From Shinella pollutisoli (GTDB lineage Bacteria; Pseudomonadota; Alphaproteobacteria; Rhizobiales; Rhizobiaceae): a stretch of 64,000 bases of DNA. The stretch spans positions 124,001 to 188,000 of the forward strand of contig NZ_JANFDG010000003.1 in assembly GCF_024609765.1 (NCBI RefSeq), in the 5' to 3' direction. Both the position numbers and the translations under genes were made by a program. Below are positions 1 through 10,109 of the stretch, piece after piece (positions within the stretch are counted from its first letter, which is position 1; every line of letters starts with the position of its first letter). The notes below the pieces were generated by a model that was not told the DNA's origin, did not search any database, and was given only the letters and a program-made list of their open reading frames with translations.

Positions 1-3
1 CCG

Positions 4-3000
4 ATGCTCAAAGCAGACGCCACCTCCGCCGGCCCCTCCCCCTTCTCCGCCTTCGCGCCGCCGATCCGGCCGCAGAGCGCGCTGCGCCGGGCGATCACCG
101 CCGCCTACCGCCGCCCCGAGCCGGAATGCGTCTCGGCGCTCCTGCCGGAGGCCCGCGTGTCCGACGCCGAGCGCGCCGCCATCGCCGGCACGGCCCGCAG
201 GCTGATCGAGGCGCTGCGTGCCAAGCACAAGGGCACCGGCGTCGAGGGCCTGGTCCAGGAATACTCGCTGTCGAGCCAGGAGGGCGTGGCGCTGATGTGC
301 CTCGCCGAGGCGCTGCTGCGCATTCCCGACACGGCGACGCGCGACGCGCTCATCCGCGACAAGATCGCCGAGGGGGACTGGAAGTCGCATATCGGCGGCG
401 GGCGCTCGCTCTTCGTCAATGCCGCGACCTGGGGCCTGGTCGTCACCGGCAAGCTCACCGGCACCGTCAACGACCGCAGCCTCGCGGCGGCGCTGACGCG
501 CCTCATCGCCCGCTGCGGCGAGCCGGTCATCCGCCGCGGCGTCGACATGGCGATGCGCATGATGGGCGAGCAGTTCGTCACCGGCGAGACGATCGACGAG
601 GCGCTGAAGCGCGCCCGGCCGCTGGAGGCGCGGGGCTTCCGCTATTCCTACGACATGCTGGGCGAGGCGGCGACGACGGCGGCCGACGCCGAGCGCTACT
701 ACCGCGACTACGAGAACGCCATCCACGCCATCGGCAAGGCCGCGGCCGGCCGCGGCATCTATGACGGCCCCGGCATCTCGATCAAGCTGTCGGCGCTGCA
801 TCCGCGCTATACCCGCGCGCAGGCCGAGCGCGTGATGAACGAGCTCCTGCCGAAGGTGAAGGCGCTCGCCGTGCTCGCCAAGGGCTACGACATCGGCCTC
901 AACATCGATGCCGAGGAGGCCGACCGGCTGGAACTGTCGCTCGACCTGCTGGAAGACCTCTGCTTCGACGCCGACCTCAAAGGCTGGAACGGCCTCGGCT
1001 TCGTCGTGCAGGCCTACGGCAAGCGCTGCCCCTTCGTGCTCGACTTCATCATCGACCTCGCCCGCCGGGCCGAGCGGCGCGTGATGGTTCGCCTCGTCAA
1101 GGGCGCCTACTGGGATGCGGAGATCAAGCGCGCCCAGCTCGACGGCCTGTCCGACTTCCCCGTCTATACCCGCAAGATCCACACCGACGTCGCCTATGTC
1201 GCCTGCGCGCGCAAGCTGCTTGCGGCGCCCGACGCCGTCTTCCCGCAGTTCGCCACCCACAACGCCCAGACGCTTGCCACGATCCACCACCTGGCGGGTC
1301 CGGACTTCTCCGTCGGCAAGTACGAGTTCCAGTGCCTGCACGGCATGGGCGAGCCGCTCTACGACGAGGTGGTCGGCAAGGACAAGCTCGACCGGCCGGC
1401 CCGCATCTACGCGCCCGTCGGCACGCATGAGACGCTGCTCGCCTATCTCGTGCGCCGCCTCCTGGAAAACGGCGCGAATTCCTCCTTCGTCAACCGCATC
1501 TCCGATCCGGCCGTCTCCGTCGGCGAGCTTACGGCCGACCCGGCCGAGATCGTCGCCGCCATGCCGGTCGTCGGGGCGCCGCACGACCTGATCGCGCTGC
1601 CGAAGGCCCTTTACGGTGCGGCGCGGGAGAATTCGGCCGGCCTCGACCTCTCCAACGAGGCGACGCTCGCCGCGCTTTCGGAGAACCTCGCCGCGACGGC
1701 GCGCACCGCCTGGCATGCGGGCCCGCTGCTTGCCGACGGATCGACGGACGGCGACACCCGCCCGGTCCTCAATCCCGCCGACCACCGCGATGTCGTCGGC
1801 TCCGTCACCGAGCTGAAGGTCGAGGATGCGGGGCGCATCGCGCGGATGGCGGCCGAGCACGCGCCGGCCTGGGCGGCGGTGCCGCCGGCCGAGCGTGCGG
1901 CCTGCCTCGACCGGGCGGCCGACATCATGCAGTCCCGCATCGAGACGCTGATGGGCATCGTCATGCGCGAGGCCGGCAAGTCCGCCGCCAACGCGATCGG
2001 CGAGGTGCGCGAGGCGGTCGACTTCCTGCGCTACTATGCCGACCAGGCGCGCCGCACGCTCGGGCCGGCGCATGCACCGCTCGGCCCCATCGTCTGCATC
2101 AGCCCGTGGAACTTCCCGCTCGCCATCTTCACCGGCCAGGTCGCCGCCGCGCTCGTCGCCGGCAACCCGGTGCTGGCCAAGCCCGCCGGGGTGACGCCGA
2201 TCATCGCGCACGAGAGCGTGAGCATCCTGCACGAGGCGGGCGTGCCGCGCGGCGCGCTGCAGTTCGTGCCCGGCAGCGGCCGGCTGGGCGCGGCGCTGGT
2301 CGCGGCGCCGGAGACGGCCGGCGTGATGTTCACCGGCTCGACGGAGGTCGCCCGCCTCATCCAGGCGCAGCTCGCCGAGCGGCTTTCGGCCGCCGGCAAG
2401 CCCATCCCGCTGATCGCCGAGACCGGCGGCCAGAACGGCATGATCGTCGATTCCTCGGCGCTCGCCGAGCAGGTCGTCGCCGACGTCATCACCTCGGCCT
2501 TCGACAGCGCCGGCCAGCGCTGCTCGGCGCTGCGCGTGCTCTGCCTGCAGGAGGAGATCGCCGACCGCACGCTCGCCATGCTGAAGGGCGCCTTCCGGGA
2601 GCTTTCGATCGGCCGCACCGACCGGCTGAGCGTCGACGTCGGTCCGGTCATCAGCCTCGACGCGAAGAAGGAGATCGACACCCATGTCGAGCGGATGCGC
2701 GGCCTCGGCTGCAAGGTCGACCAGCTCCCGCTGCCCGAGGGCGCCGGGGAAGGCACGTTCGTCCCGCCGACCATCATCGAGATCAAGGCGCTTTCCGACC
2801 TGAAGCGCGAGGTGTTCGGGCCGGTGCTGCACGTCATCCGCTACCGCCGCGTCGATCTCGACCGGCTGATCGACGAGATCAACGCCTCGGGCTACGGCCT
2901 CACCTTCGGCCTGCATACCCGCCTCGACGAGACGATCGCCCATGTGACGAGCCGCATCCAGGCCGGCAACCTCTATGTGAACCGCAACATCATCGGCGCC

Positions 3001-3693
3001 GTCGTCGGCGTCCAGCCTTTCGGCGGGCGCGGGCTCTCGGGCACGGGGCCGAAGGCGGGCGGGCCGCTCTATATCGGCCGCCTCGTGCAACGCGCGCCGG
3101 TGCCGCCGCAGCAGGATTCGGTCCATACCGATCCGGGACTGCGCGACTATATCGCCTGGCTCGACCGCAAGGGCCTTGCCGAGGCGGCGGAGGCGGCGCG
3201 CGGGCTTGCCGGCCGCTCGGCGCTCGGGCTGACGCGCGAGCTCGACGGCCCGGTCGGCGAACGCAACCTCTATGCGCTGCATCCGCGCGGCCGCATTCTG
3301 CTCGTGCCGGAGACGGAAGCCGGGTTGCACCGGCAGGTCGCCGCGGCGCTCGCGACGGGCAACAGCGTTGCGGTCGACGCGGCCTCCGGCCTGGAGGGTG
3401 CGCTGTCCGGCCTGCCGGTCTCGGTCGCCGCGCGCCTCTCCTGGACCGCGGACTGGGAGAAGGACGGGCCCTTCTCAGGTGCGTTGGTCGAGGGTGACGC
3501 CACCCGGGTCCAGGCCGTGAACCGGCGGATCGCCGCGCTTCCCGGGCCGCTGGTGCTGGTGCAGGCGGCGAGCGCCGCCGAGCTTGCCGGCGATCCCGAG
3601 GCCTATTGCCTGAACTGGCTCCTGGAGGAGGTCGCGACCTCCATCAACACGGCGGCCGCCGGCGGCAATGCGAGCCTGATGACGATCGGCTGA
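4..3693 (+). CDS. putA: Bifunctional proline dehydrogenase / L-glutamate gamma-semialdehyde dehydrogenase
   Basis: This 1229-residue protein oxidises proline to P5C with an FAD-dependent barrel and then P5C to glutamate with an NAD-dependent aldehyde dehydrogenase. The proline dehydrogenase part spans roughly residues 60-480 and contains GPGISIKLSALHPRY and RLVKGAYWDAEIKRAQ. The dehydrogenase part spans roughly 560-1010, with ETGGQNGMIVDSSA and the catalytic Cys near residue 840 in SAGQRCSAL. There is no N-terminal ribbon-helix-helix DNA-binding region, so it is a class 1B PutA that cannot repress itself. A further C-terminal domain of about 200 residues follows. The ATG is the fourth base of the window, so the ribosome site and promoter are not visible and an upstream start cannot be excluded. 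Confidence 0.97.
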   Translation: MLKADATSAGPSPFSAFAPPIRPQSALRRAITAAYRRPEPECVSALLPEARVSDAERAAIAGTARRLIEALRAKHKGTGVEGLVQEYSLSSQEGVALMCLAEALLRIPDTATRDALIRDKIAEGDWKSHIGGGRSLFVNAATWGLVVTGKLTGTVNDRSLAAALTRLIARCGEPVIRRGVDMAMRMMGEQFVTGETIDEALKRARPLEARGFRYSYDMLGEAATTAADAERYYRDYENAIHAIGKAAAGRGIYDGPGISIKLSALHPRYTRAQAERVMNELLPKVKALAVLAKGYDIGLNIDAEEADRLELSLDLLEDLCFDADLKGWNGLGFVVQAYGKRCPFVLDFIIDLARRAERRVMVRLVKGAYWDAEIKRAQLDGLSDFPVYTRKIHTDVAYVACARKLLAAPDAVFPQFATHNAQTLATIHHLAGPDFSVGKYEFQCLHGMGEPLYDEVVGKDKLDRPARIYAPVGTHETLLAYLVRRLLENGANSSFVNRISDPAVSVGELTADPAEIVAAMPVVGAPHDLIALPKALYGAARENSAGLDLSNEATLAALSENLAATARTAWHAGPLLADGSTDGDTRPVLNPADHRDVVGSVTELKVEDAGRIARMAAEHAPAWAAVPPAERAACLDRAADIMQSRIETLMGIVMREAGKSAANAIGEVREAVDFLRYYADQARRTLGPAHAPLGPIVCISPWNFPLAIFTGQVAAALVAGNPVLAKPAGVTPIIAHESVSILHEAGVPRGALQFVPGSGRLGAALVAAPETAGVMFTGSTEVARLIQAQLAERLSAAGKPIPLIAETGGQNGMIVDSSALAEQVVADVITSAFDSAGQRCSALRVLCLQEEIADRTLAMLKGAFRELSIGRTDRLSVDVGPVISLDAKKEIDTHVERMRGLGCKVDQLPLPEGAGEGTFVPPTIIEIKALSDLKREVFGPVLHVIRYRRVDLDRLIDEINASGYGLTFGLHTRLDETIAHVTSRIQAGNLYVNRNIIGAVVGVQPFGGRGLSGTGPKAGGPLYIGRLVQRAPVPPQQDSVHTDPGLRDYIAWLDRKGLAEAAEAARGLAGRSALGLTRELDGPVGERNLYALHPRGRILLVPETEAGLHRQVAAALATGNSVAVDAASGLEGALSGLPVSVAARLSWTADWEKDGPFSGALVEGDATRVQAVNRRIAALPGPLVLVQAASAAELAGDPEAYCLNWLLEEVATSINTAAAGGNASLMTIG

Positions 3694-3816
3694 GGCGCTG
3701 CCGCCTTGCCGGATCGGGACGGGGCGGCCGCGCGGTCGCCCCGTTTTCCTTTCGTGAGCGGCGCGGCAATGCTATCAACCGGAACCGGCAGCACGAACGG
3801 ACGCAAGGAGACGGCA

Positions 3817-4521
3817 ATGGCGGCGGAAAAGGTGGCGATCATCACGGCGGGCGGCAGCGGCATGGGGGCCGCGGCGGTGCGGCGGCTCGCGGCGGACGGA
3901 TACCGGGTGGCGGTGCTCTCCTCCTCCGGCAAGGGCGAGGCGCTGGCGGCCGAGCTCGGCGGCTTCGGCGTCACCGGCTCCAACCAGTCGAGCGACGACC
4001 TGAAGCGCCTGGTCGACGGCACGCTCTCCCGCTGGGGCCGCATCGACGCGCTCGTCAACAGCGCCGGCCACGGCCCGCGCGCGCAGATCGTCGAGATCAG
4101 CGACGAGGACTGGGCGAAGGGCATGGACACCTATCTGATGAACGTCATCCGCCCTGTGCGCCTCGTCGCCCCGGTGATGCAGGCGCAGAAGGCGGGCGCG
4201 ATCGTCAACATCTCCACCGCCTGGGCCTTCGAGCCGAGCTCGATGTTCCCGACCTCCGCCGTCTTCCGGGCAGGGCTTGCCGCCTATACGAAGATCTTCG
4301 CCGACACCTATGCGGCCGACAACGTGCGCATGAACAACGTGCTGCCCGGCTGGATCGACAGCCTGCCGGGCACCGAGGAGCGGCGCGACAGCGTGCCGAT
4401 GAAGCGCTACGGCACGAGCGAGGAGATTGCCGCGACCGTCGCCTTCCTGCTCTCCGAGGGTGCCGGCTACATCACCGGCCAGAACCTCCGCGTCGACGGC
4501 GGACTGATGCGCTCCGTGTAG
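3817..4521 (+). CDS. SDR-fold protein lacking the canonical YxxxK pair
   Basis: A 234-residue short-chain dehydrogenase/reductase-like protein. The N-terminal nucleotide loop is TAGGSGMG (residues 10-17), NSAG is at 81-84 and the usual active-site Ser is in NISTAW (about 133). At the place where SDRs carry YxxxK this protein reads FPTSA (144-148), so both Tyr and Lys are replaced. The C-terminus is typical (YITGQNLRVDGG). An AAGGAG ribosome site lies six bases before the chosen ATG; a longer in-frame start at 3706 would run over this site. It sits between putA and a sugar-import operon on the same strand. Substrate and even redox activity are unknown; it may bind NAD(P) without normal catalysis or use a different proton relay. 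Confidence 0.85.
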   Translation: MAAEKVAIITAGGSGMGAAAVRRLAADGYRVAVLSSSGKGEALAAELGGFGVTGSNQSSDDLKRLVDGTLSRWGRIDALVNSAGHGPRAQIVEISDEDWAKGMDTYLMNVIRPVRLVAPVMQAQKAGAIVNISTAWAFEPSSMFPTSAVFRAGLAAYTKIFADTYAADNVRMNNVLPGWIDSLPGTEERRDSVPMKRYGTSEEIAATVAFLLSEGAGYITGQNLRVDGGLMRSV

Positions 4522-4532
4522 GGCGCGTCTGC

Positions 4533-4600
4533 TGCAAGCGCAAAATCATGCTGCACATGCGCAGACTTTTGCCGAAAATAGGCCTAAGTTTGCGCTTGCA
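4533..4600. promoter_or_regulatory. Perfect 12-bp inverted repeat upstream of the ROK regulator
   Basis: TGCAAGCGCAAA at 4533-4544 is repeated exactly inverted as TTTGCGCTTGCA at 4589-4600, separated by 44 bp, ending 68 bp before the ROK start codon. Paired sites of this kind suit looping or cooperative binding by the adjacent ROK-family repressor. The role is inferred. Confidence 0.5.
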
Positions 4601-4668
4601 AGGGCCCGGACGATACGGAACATTAGCCCCAACGTCGTGATGCCGACAGGGGGAGGGTCGTCATTACT

Positions 4669-5865
4669 TTGCCCTGGAACAATCTCAGCCGCCGCAAGCG
4701 ACAGGTGCTGGAAGGCGCCTTCTGGTCGCACGGCAGCTCGCGCCAGGGGCTCGCCACCTCGCTCGGCTTCTCCCGCAGCAAGGCCAACGGTCTCGTCTCC
4801 GAGCTGGTCGAGCAGGGCCTGATCGAGGAGAGCGGCCACCGGCCCTCGACCGGCGGGCGCCGGCCCGAGGCGCTCAGGCTCCACCGCGACCTCGGCCTGG
4901 TGGCCGGCGTCGATCTCGGCGCGACCAGCCTGGACATCGCGCTCCTCAAGCCCGACATGAGCGTGGTCGGCCGCCATGCCGAGGCGGCGGACGTGCGCGA
5001 GGGACCGGCGGTCGTGCTGTCGCGCGTGCGCGCGTGCCTCAAGGAGCTGATGCGCCAGCACCGGGCGGAGGGCCGCCTGCTGGCGATCGGCATGGGCGTG
5101 CCGGGGCCGGTCAATTTCGGCATCGGCCAGCTCGTCGCCCCGCCGTTGATGCCCGGCTGGGACAGTTTCTCGATCCGCGACTACATGCGCGACATCGCCC
5201 CCGCCCCCTGCTACGTCGACAACGACGTGAACCTGATGGCGCTCGGCGTGCTCTGGCGCCAGCGCCGCCAGCACCGCAACTTCCTCGTCGTCAAGGTCGG
5301 CACCGGCATCGGCTGCGGCGTCATCTGCAACGGCGAGCTCTATCGCGGCCAGACCGGCTCGGCCGGCGATATCGGCCATATCTGCGTCGACGAGAACGGG
5401 CCGCAATGCACCTGCGGCAGCCGCGGCTGCGTCGAGGCGATGGCCGCCGCCCCGGCGATCGCCCGCATGGGCACGGAGGCGGCGACAAGCGGCGAGAGCC
5501 CCTTCCTCGCCGACTGGCTTTCCCGCAACGGCACGCTGACGGCCGAAGCCGTCGGCGCGGCGAGCCGGGCGGGGGATGCCGCGGCCGACCGCATCATCGC
5601 GCGGGCGGGCGGGCTGATCGGCCAGATGCTCGCCTCGGTCGTCAATTTCTTCAATCCCTCGCATGTCTTCATCGGCGGGGGCGTGGCCAGTCTCGGGCCG
5701 CTCTTCTTCGCCGCGATCCGCCAGCGCGTGCACCAGCGCTCGCCGGCTCTGTCCATCCGCCACCTCGAGATCGCCTCGCTGCCCTTCGTCGGCGATACCG
5801 GGCTGATCGGTGCCGGCGTGCTTGCGGTGCGCGAAGCCTTGCGTGACGGGGAGGTCTATCCATGA
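4669..5865 (+). CDS. ROK-family transcriptional regulator (NagC/XylR type)
   Basis: This 398-residue protein has an N-terminal helix-turn-helix (about residues 20-55, GLATSLGFSRSKANGLVSELVEQGLI) followed by a ROK sugar-kinase-like domain. The ATP-loop-like DLGATSLDIALL starts the domain, and the ROK zinc motif CTCGSRGCVEAM is intact. Such proteins repress sugar-uptake operons and are released by a sugar or sugar phosphate. The start is TTG at 4669, preceded by GGGGGAGGG. Its stop overlaps the start of the ABC ATPase gene by 4 bp (ATGA), so it is the first gene of the import operon and probably controls it through the inverted repeat upstream. The inducer is not deducible. Confidence 0.9.
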   Translation: MPWNNLSRRKRQVLEGAFWSHGSSRQGLATSLGFSRSKANGLVSELVEQGLIEESGHRPSTGGRRPEALRLHRDLGLVAGVDLGATSLDIALLKPDMSVVGRHAEAADVREGPAVVLSRVRACLKELMRQHRAEGRLLAIGMGVPGPVNFGIGQLVAPPLMPGWDSFSIRDYMRDIAPAPCYVDNDVNLMALGVLWRQRRQHRNFLVVKVGTGIGCGVICNGELYRGQTGSAGDIGHICVDENGPQCTCGSRGCVEAMAAAPAIARMGTEAATSGESPFLADWLSRNGTLTAEAVGAASRAGDAAADRIIARAGGLIGQMLASVVNFFNPSHVFIGGGVASLGPLFFAAIRQRVHQRSPALSIRHLEIASLPFVGDTGLIGAGVLAVREALRDGEVYP

Positions 5866-7376
5866 ACGATGCGGCAAAGCCGGGGCTCGCGGTCGAGTTC
5901 GACGACGTCGTCAAGGATTTCGGCACGGTGCGCGTGCTGCACGGCATCGGCTTCGCGCTCGAGCCGGGCCGGGTCTACGGCCTGCTCGGCGAGAACGGAG
6001 CCGGCAAGTCGACGCTGATGAAGATCCTCGGCGGCTACCAGCCGCAGACCTCCGGCACGATCCGCGTCAACGGCCGGCCGGTCGCGTTTTCGAGCTCCCG
6101 CGACGCGGAGGCCGAAGGCATCGTGCTGATCCACCAGGAATTCAACCTCGCCGACGACCTGTCGATCTCTGACAACATCTTCCTCGGCCACGAGAAGAAG
6201 CGCGGCCTGCTGCTCGACAACCGGGCGATGCACGCCGAATCGGCGAAGGTGCTGGCGAAGGTCGGCCTCGCCGTCGATCCGGCGACGAAGGTCAGCCGGC
6301 TCATCGTCGCCGAGAAGCAGCTCGTCGAGATCGCCAAGGCGCTCGCGCGCAACGCCCGCCTGCTGATCATGGACGAGCCGACGGCGACGCTGACGCCGTC
6401 GGAGACGAACCGGCTGTTCCGCCTCATCGAGGAGATGCGCGCCGACGGCGTCACCGTCATCTACATCTCCCACAAGCTGGACGAGGTGGAGCGCATCACC
6501 GACGAGGTCATCGTGCTGCGCGACGGCCGCTTCGTCGGCCGTTCGCCGACGAAGGACATTTCCCGCCGGCAGATGGCAAACATGATGATCGGCCGCGAGG
6601 TCAACGACCTCTTCCCGCCGCGCGCGCCGGTGCCGCGCGAGACGGCGCCGGCGCTGCGCGTCACCGATTTCTCGGTGCCCGGCTGGGCGGAGAAGATCTC
6701 CTTCGAGGTGCGCCCCGGCGAGATCCTCGGCTTCGCCGGCCTCGTCGGCGCGGGCCGCACGGAGCTGTTCGAGGGCATCCTCGGCCTGCGCAAGGGAAGC
6801 GGGCGGATCGAGCTTTCCGGCAGGACCGTCACCTTCCGCTCGCCGCGCGAGGCGGCCGACCACGGGCTCACCTATCTGTCGGAGGACCGCAAGGGCAAGG
6901 GCCTGCACGTCAATTTCGGCCTCGGCGAGAACCTCACGCTGATGGCGCTGGAGCGCTACGTGAAGCCGCTCCTCGACCCTTCCGCCGAGCACGCCGCGCT
7001 GGAGGCGGCCGTCAAGGAATACGGCATCCGCACCGGCACGCTGCGCAACAAGGCCTCCGCCCTTTCCGGCGGCAACCAGCAGAAGCTGGCGCTCGCCAAG
7101 GTGCTGCATCCCGAGCCGAAGGTCGTCGTGCTCGACGAGCCGACGCGCGGCGTCGACATCGGCGCCAAGCGGGACATCTATTTCCTGATCAGCCGGCTCG
7201 CGTCGCAGGGGCTCGCGGTGATCGTCATCTCCTCCGAACTGCTCGAGCTGATCGGCGTCGCCCACCGGGTCGTGGTGATGCGGGCCGGCCGCTTCTCCGC
7301 CGAGGTGGACGGCGCCCATCTCACCGAGCAGGAACTGATCGCGCACGCAACGGGGACCGCCAATGTCGACGCCTGA
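5862..7376 (+). CDS. Sugar ABC transporter ATP-binding protein (RbsA/XylG class)
   Basis: A 504-residue double ABC ATPase. The first nucleotide-binding domain has Walker [10 protein letters not shown] and Walker [13 protein letters not shown]. The second has a degenerate P-loop ([16 protein letters not shown]), signature [13 protein letters not shown] and Walker [15 protein letters not shown]. This two-domain layout is typical of CUT2 carbohydrate importers. It overlaps the regulator gene by 4 bp and the permease gene by 14 bp, so the three are translationally coupled. It would power uptake of a monosaccharide or polyol at the inner membrane; the substrate cannot be read from the sequence. 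Confidence 0.95.
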   Translation: MNDAAKPGLAVEFDDVVKDFGTVRVLHGIGFALEPGRVYGLLGENGAGKSTLMKILGGYQPQTSGTIRVNGRPVAFSSSRDAEAEGIVLIHQEFNLADDLSISDNIFLGHEKKRGLLLDNRAMHAESAKVLAKVGLAVDPATKVSRLIVAEKQLVEIAKALARNARLLIMDEPTATLTPSETNRLFRLIEEMRADGVTVIYISHKLDEVERITDEVIVLRDGRFVGRSPTKDISRRQMANMMIGREVNDLFPPRAPVPRETAPALRVTDFSVPGWAEKISFEVRPGEILGFAGLVGAGRTELFEGILGLRKGSGRIELSGRTVTFRSPREAADHGLTYLSEDRKGKGLHVNFGLGENLTLMALERYVKPLLDPSAEHAALEAAVKEYGIRTGTLRNKASALSGGNQQKLALAKVLHPEPKVVVLDEPTRGVDIGAKRDIYFLISRLASQGLAVIVISSELLELIGVAHRVVVMRAGRFSAEVDGAHLTEQELIAHATGTANVDA

Positions 7377-8391
7377 ACCGAGCCAAGCCAATGCCACCGA
7401 CGCCGTGCGCCCGCGCGAGTCGTCCGCCGCCACCTGGCGCGAGCGCATCCAGAGCTACGGGCCGGTCGCCGGCCTCATCCTGCTGTGCCTGATCGGCACC
7501 TGGCTCAACAGCGACTTTGCCACGCCCGAGAACATCCTCAACGTGCTGACCCGCACCGCCTTCATCGGCATCATCGCCGTCGGCATGTGCTTCGTCATCA
7601 TCTCGGGCGGCATCGACCTGTCGGTCGGCTCGATGGCGGCGCTGATCGCCGGCTGCGTCATCATGCTGATCAACTGGGCGGGACAGGCGGTCGGCTCGCC
7701 GCTCGCCGCGGTGCTGATCGGCGCGCTCGCGGCTATCGTGCTCGGCGCCTTCCTCGGCATGATCCACGGCCTGCTCATCACCCGCGGCCGCATCGAGCCC
7801 TTCATCGTCACGCTCGGCACGCTCGGCATCTACCGCGCCTACCTTACCTATTTCTCCGGCGGCGGCGCGATCACGCTCGACAACGCGCTCGCCGACCTCT
7901 ACGCGCCCGTCTACTACGGCTATTTCCTCGGCATCCCGATCCCCGTCTGGGTCTTCCTCGGCGTGGCGCTCGCCGGCGGCCTCGTCCTCAACCGCACGGC
8001 CTACGGCCGCTACGTGCAGGCGATCGGCTCGAACGAGCAGGTGGCGCGCTACGCCGCCGTCGACGTCGACTGGGTGAAGCTCAAGACCTACATGCTGCTC
8101 GGCGCCTGCGTCGGCGTCGCCACGCTGCTCTACGTGCCGCGCCTCGGCTCGGCCTCGCCCACCACGGGCCTGCTCTGGGAGCTGGAGGCGATCGCCGCGG
8201 TCATCGTCGGCGGCACGGCGCTCAAGGGCGGCGCGGGCTCCATCGCCGGCACGGTGGTCGGCGCGATCCTGCTTTCCGTCATCAGCAACATCCTCAACCT
8301 GACCAGCATCATCAGCGTCTATCTCAACGCGGCGGTGCAGGGCTTCGTCATCATCGCCGTCGCGCTGCTGCAGCGCAGCCGCCGGACATGA
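7363..8391 (+). CDS. Sugar ABC transporter permease (RbsC class)
   Basis: A 342-residue CUT2 permease with about eight to ten hydrophobic segments. The characteristic motifs are [39 protein letters not shown] and the C-terminal [23 protein letters not shown]. It forms the membrane channel for the operon's double ATPase. The ATG lies inside the 3' end of the ATPase gene. Function by family is certain; the substrate is not. Confidence 0.95.
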   Translation: MSTPEPSQANATDAVRPRESSAATWRERIQSYGPVAGLILLCLIGTWLNSDFATPENILNVLTRTAFIGIIAVGMCFVIISGGIDLSVGSMAALIAGCVIMLINWAGQAVGSPLAAVLIGALAAIVLGAFLGMIHGLLITRGRIEPFIVTLGTLGIYRAYLTYFSGGGAITLDNALADLYAPVYYGYFLGIPIPVWVFLGVALAGGLVLNRTAYGRYVQAIGSNEQVARYAAVDVDWVKLKTYMLLGACVGVATLLYVPRLGSASPTTGLLWELEAIAAVIVGGTALKGGAGSIAGTVVGAILLSVISNILNLTSIISVYLNAAVQGFVIIAVALLQRSRRT

Positions 8392-8430
8392 TCCAGGCAA
8401 CCACAACGATCCAACAAAGGGAGTGAGAAC

Positions 8431-9396
8431 ATGACAGCGATTACCAGACGTTTCGTCCTTCAGGCCACGGTCGCCGCCGCGGCGCTGATGGCCGCGACGG
8501 CGATGGCCCAGGAGAAGGTCCATCTCGGCGTCTCCATCCCGGCAGCCACCCACAGCTTCATGGGCGGCGTCAACTACTGGACGGAACAGGCCAAGAAGGA
8601 CCTGGAAGCCGCCCATCCGGACCTGAAGATCACGATCAAGACGGCGGCCAACGCCACCGAGCAGGCCGACCAGCTGCGCGACCTGTCGACGGTCTCGAAG
8701 ATCAACGCCCTCGTCGTCTTCCCGTTCGAATCGGCGGCGCTCACCAAGCCCGTCGCCGACGTGAAGGCCAAGGGCGCCTACATCACCGTCGTCGACCGCG
8801 GCCTCACCGACCCGTCGATCCAGGACGCCTATGTCTCGGGCGACAATACGGCCTTCGGCAAGATCCCGGCCGAGTACATCGCCAAGCAGCTTAACGGCAA
8901 GGGCAACGTCGTGGCGCTGCGCGGCATCGCCACGACGCTCGACAACGAGCGCATGGACGCCTTCAACAGCGTGCTGAAGGACTATCCGGACATCAAGCTG
9001 CTCGACGCGCAATATGCCAACTGGAACCGCGACGACGCCTACAAGGTCACGCAGGACTTCCTGACGCGCTTCAAGGAGATCGACGCCTTCTGGGCGGCCG
9101 ACGACGACATGGCCTTCGGCGCGATCCGCGCCATCGACCAGGCCGACCGCAAGGACATCAAGATCATCTTCGGCGGCGCCGGCGCCAAGGACATGGTCAA
9201 GGTCATCCTCGACGGCTCCGATCCGCGCATCCAGGCGAACGTCAGCTATTCGCCGAAGTTCATCTACGACGCGATCAAGATGACGGCCGAGGCGCGGCTG
9301 AAGGGCGAGGCCCTGCCGGCCAACAACATCATCCCCTCGGTGCTGATCGACAAGGACAACGCCAAGGACTTCTACTTCCCGGATTCGCCGTTCTGA
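8431..9396 (+). CDS. Periplasmic sugar-binding protein of the CUT2 importer
   Basis: A 321-residue periplasmic binding protein (Peripla_BP_4 type) with an N-terminal signal peptide that has twin arginine-like residues after a short n-region (TRRFVLQATVAAAALMAATAMAQ), cleaved after about residue 26. The mature part begins KVHLGVSIPAATHSFMGGV, as in ribose/xylose-type binding proteins. AAAGGGAGTGAG provides a good ribosome site. It follows the permease by 39 bp and completes the importer. In this operon order the binding protein comes last, unlike classical rbs operons. Confidence 0.93.
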   Translation: MTAITRRFVLQATVAAAALMAATAMAQEKVHLGVSIPAATHSFMGGVNYWTEQAKKDLEAAHPDLKITIKTAANATEQADQLRDLSTVSKINALVVFPFESAALTKPVADVKAKGAYITVVDRGLTDPSIQDAYVSGDNTAFGKIPAEYIAKQLNGKGNVVALRGIATTLDNERMDAFNSVLKDYPDIKLLDAQYANWNRDDAYKVTQDFLTRFKEIDAFWAADDDMAFGAIRAIDQADRKDIKIIFGGAGAKDMVKVILDGSDPRIQANVSYSPKFIYDAIKMTAEARLKGEALPANNIIPSVLIDKDNAKDFYFPDSPF

Positions 9397-9464
9397 GCCG
9401 GCGACCGGACGAAACGGGCGCCGCCGGCCTTCCGGCGGCGTCCTCTCCCCTTGCCCGCCGGCGC

Positions 9465-10109
9465 TTGGGGCTGCTTGCCGCCGTGACGGCGGCGGCGCTG
9501 ACGATGGGGGCCGCCATGGCGCAGACGAAGGAGCAGCGGCTGATCGAGGCCGCGCAGGACGGCGACACCGCCGCGATCGCGGCGCTCCTGCCGCAGGGCG
9601 TCGCCATCGACGCGCGCAACGACCGGGGCGAGACCGCGCTCATGATCGCGACGCGCGCCAACGACGTCGCGGCGGCGCGGCTGCTCGTCGAGGCGGGCGC
9701 CGACGTCAACGCGAAGGATGCCATCGCGGACAGTCCCTATCTCTACGCCGGCGCGCGGGGCCACCTGGAAATCCTGCGCATGACGCTCGCCCACGGGGCG
9801 GACCTGAAGAGCACCAACCGCTTCGGCGGAACGGCGCTGATCCCGGCCGCCGAGCGCGGCCATGTCGAGACCGTCAGGACGCTGATCGGGGCGGGCGTCG
9901 ACGTCGACCACGTCAACGACCTCGGCTGGACCGCGCTCCTGGAGGCGATCATCCTGTCGGACGGCGGCCCGCGCCACATCGCCATCGTCCGGCTCCTCGT
10001 CGCGGCCGGCGCCCGCACCGATCTCGCCGACCGGGACGGCGTGACCCCGCTCCAGCACGCCCGCGCCCGCGGCTACGGGGAAATCGCGGCGATCCTCGAA
10101 GGCGGGTGA
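9465..10109 (+). CDS. Exported ankyrin-repeat protein
   Basis: About 214 residues from the TTG at 9465. A signal peptide (GLLAAVTAAALTMGAAMAQ) is followed by roughly five ankyrin repeats, for example NDRGETALMIATRANDVAAARLLVEAGADVNAKD. The frame stays open upstream, where it encodes SSPLARRRLGLL, a positively charged n-region that suits the signal peptide. The real start is therefore probably further upstream, possibly the CTG at 9393 that overlaps the stop of the binding-protein gene (CTGA). The protein is likely periplasmic and involved in protein-protein contact. Its link to sugar uptake is only positional. Confidence 0.8.
   Translation: MGLLAAVTAAALTMGAAMAQTKEQRLIEAAQDGDTAAIAALLPQGVAIDARNDRGETALMIATRANDVAAARLLVEAGADVNAKDAIADSPYLYAGARGHLEILRMTLAHGADLKSTNRFGGTALIPAAERGHVETVRTLIGAGVDVDHVNDLGWTALLEAIILSDGGPRHIAIVRLLVAAGARTDLADRDGVTPLQHARARGYGEIAAILEGG

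Noticed and set aside
4546-5877. Long minus-strand ORF opposite the ROK gene
   Set aside because: It is His/Asp/Arg-rich with no domain, as expected for the shadow of a high-GC gene; the ROK protein is unmistakable.
5856-9012. Two long minus-strand ORFs opposite the sugar importer
   Set aside because: Both are shadow frames; the plus strand encodes complete ABC transporter proteins.
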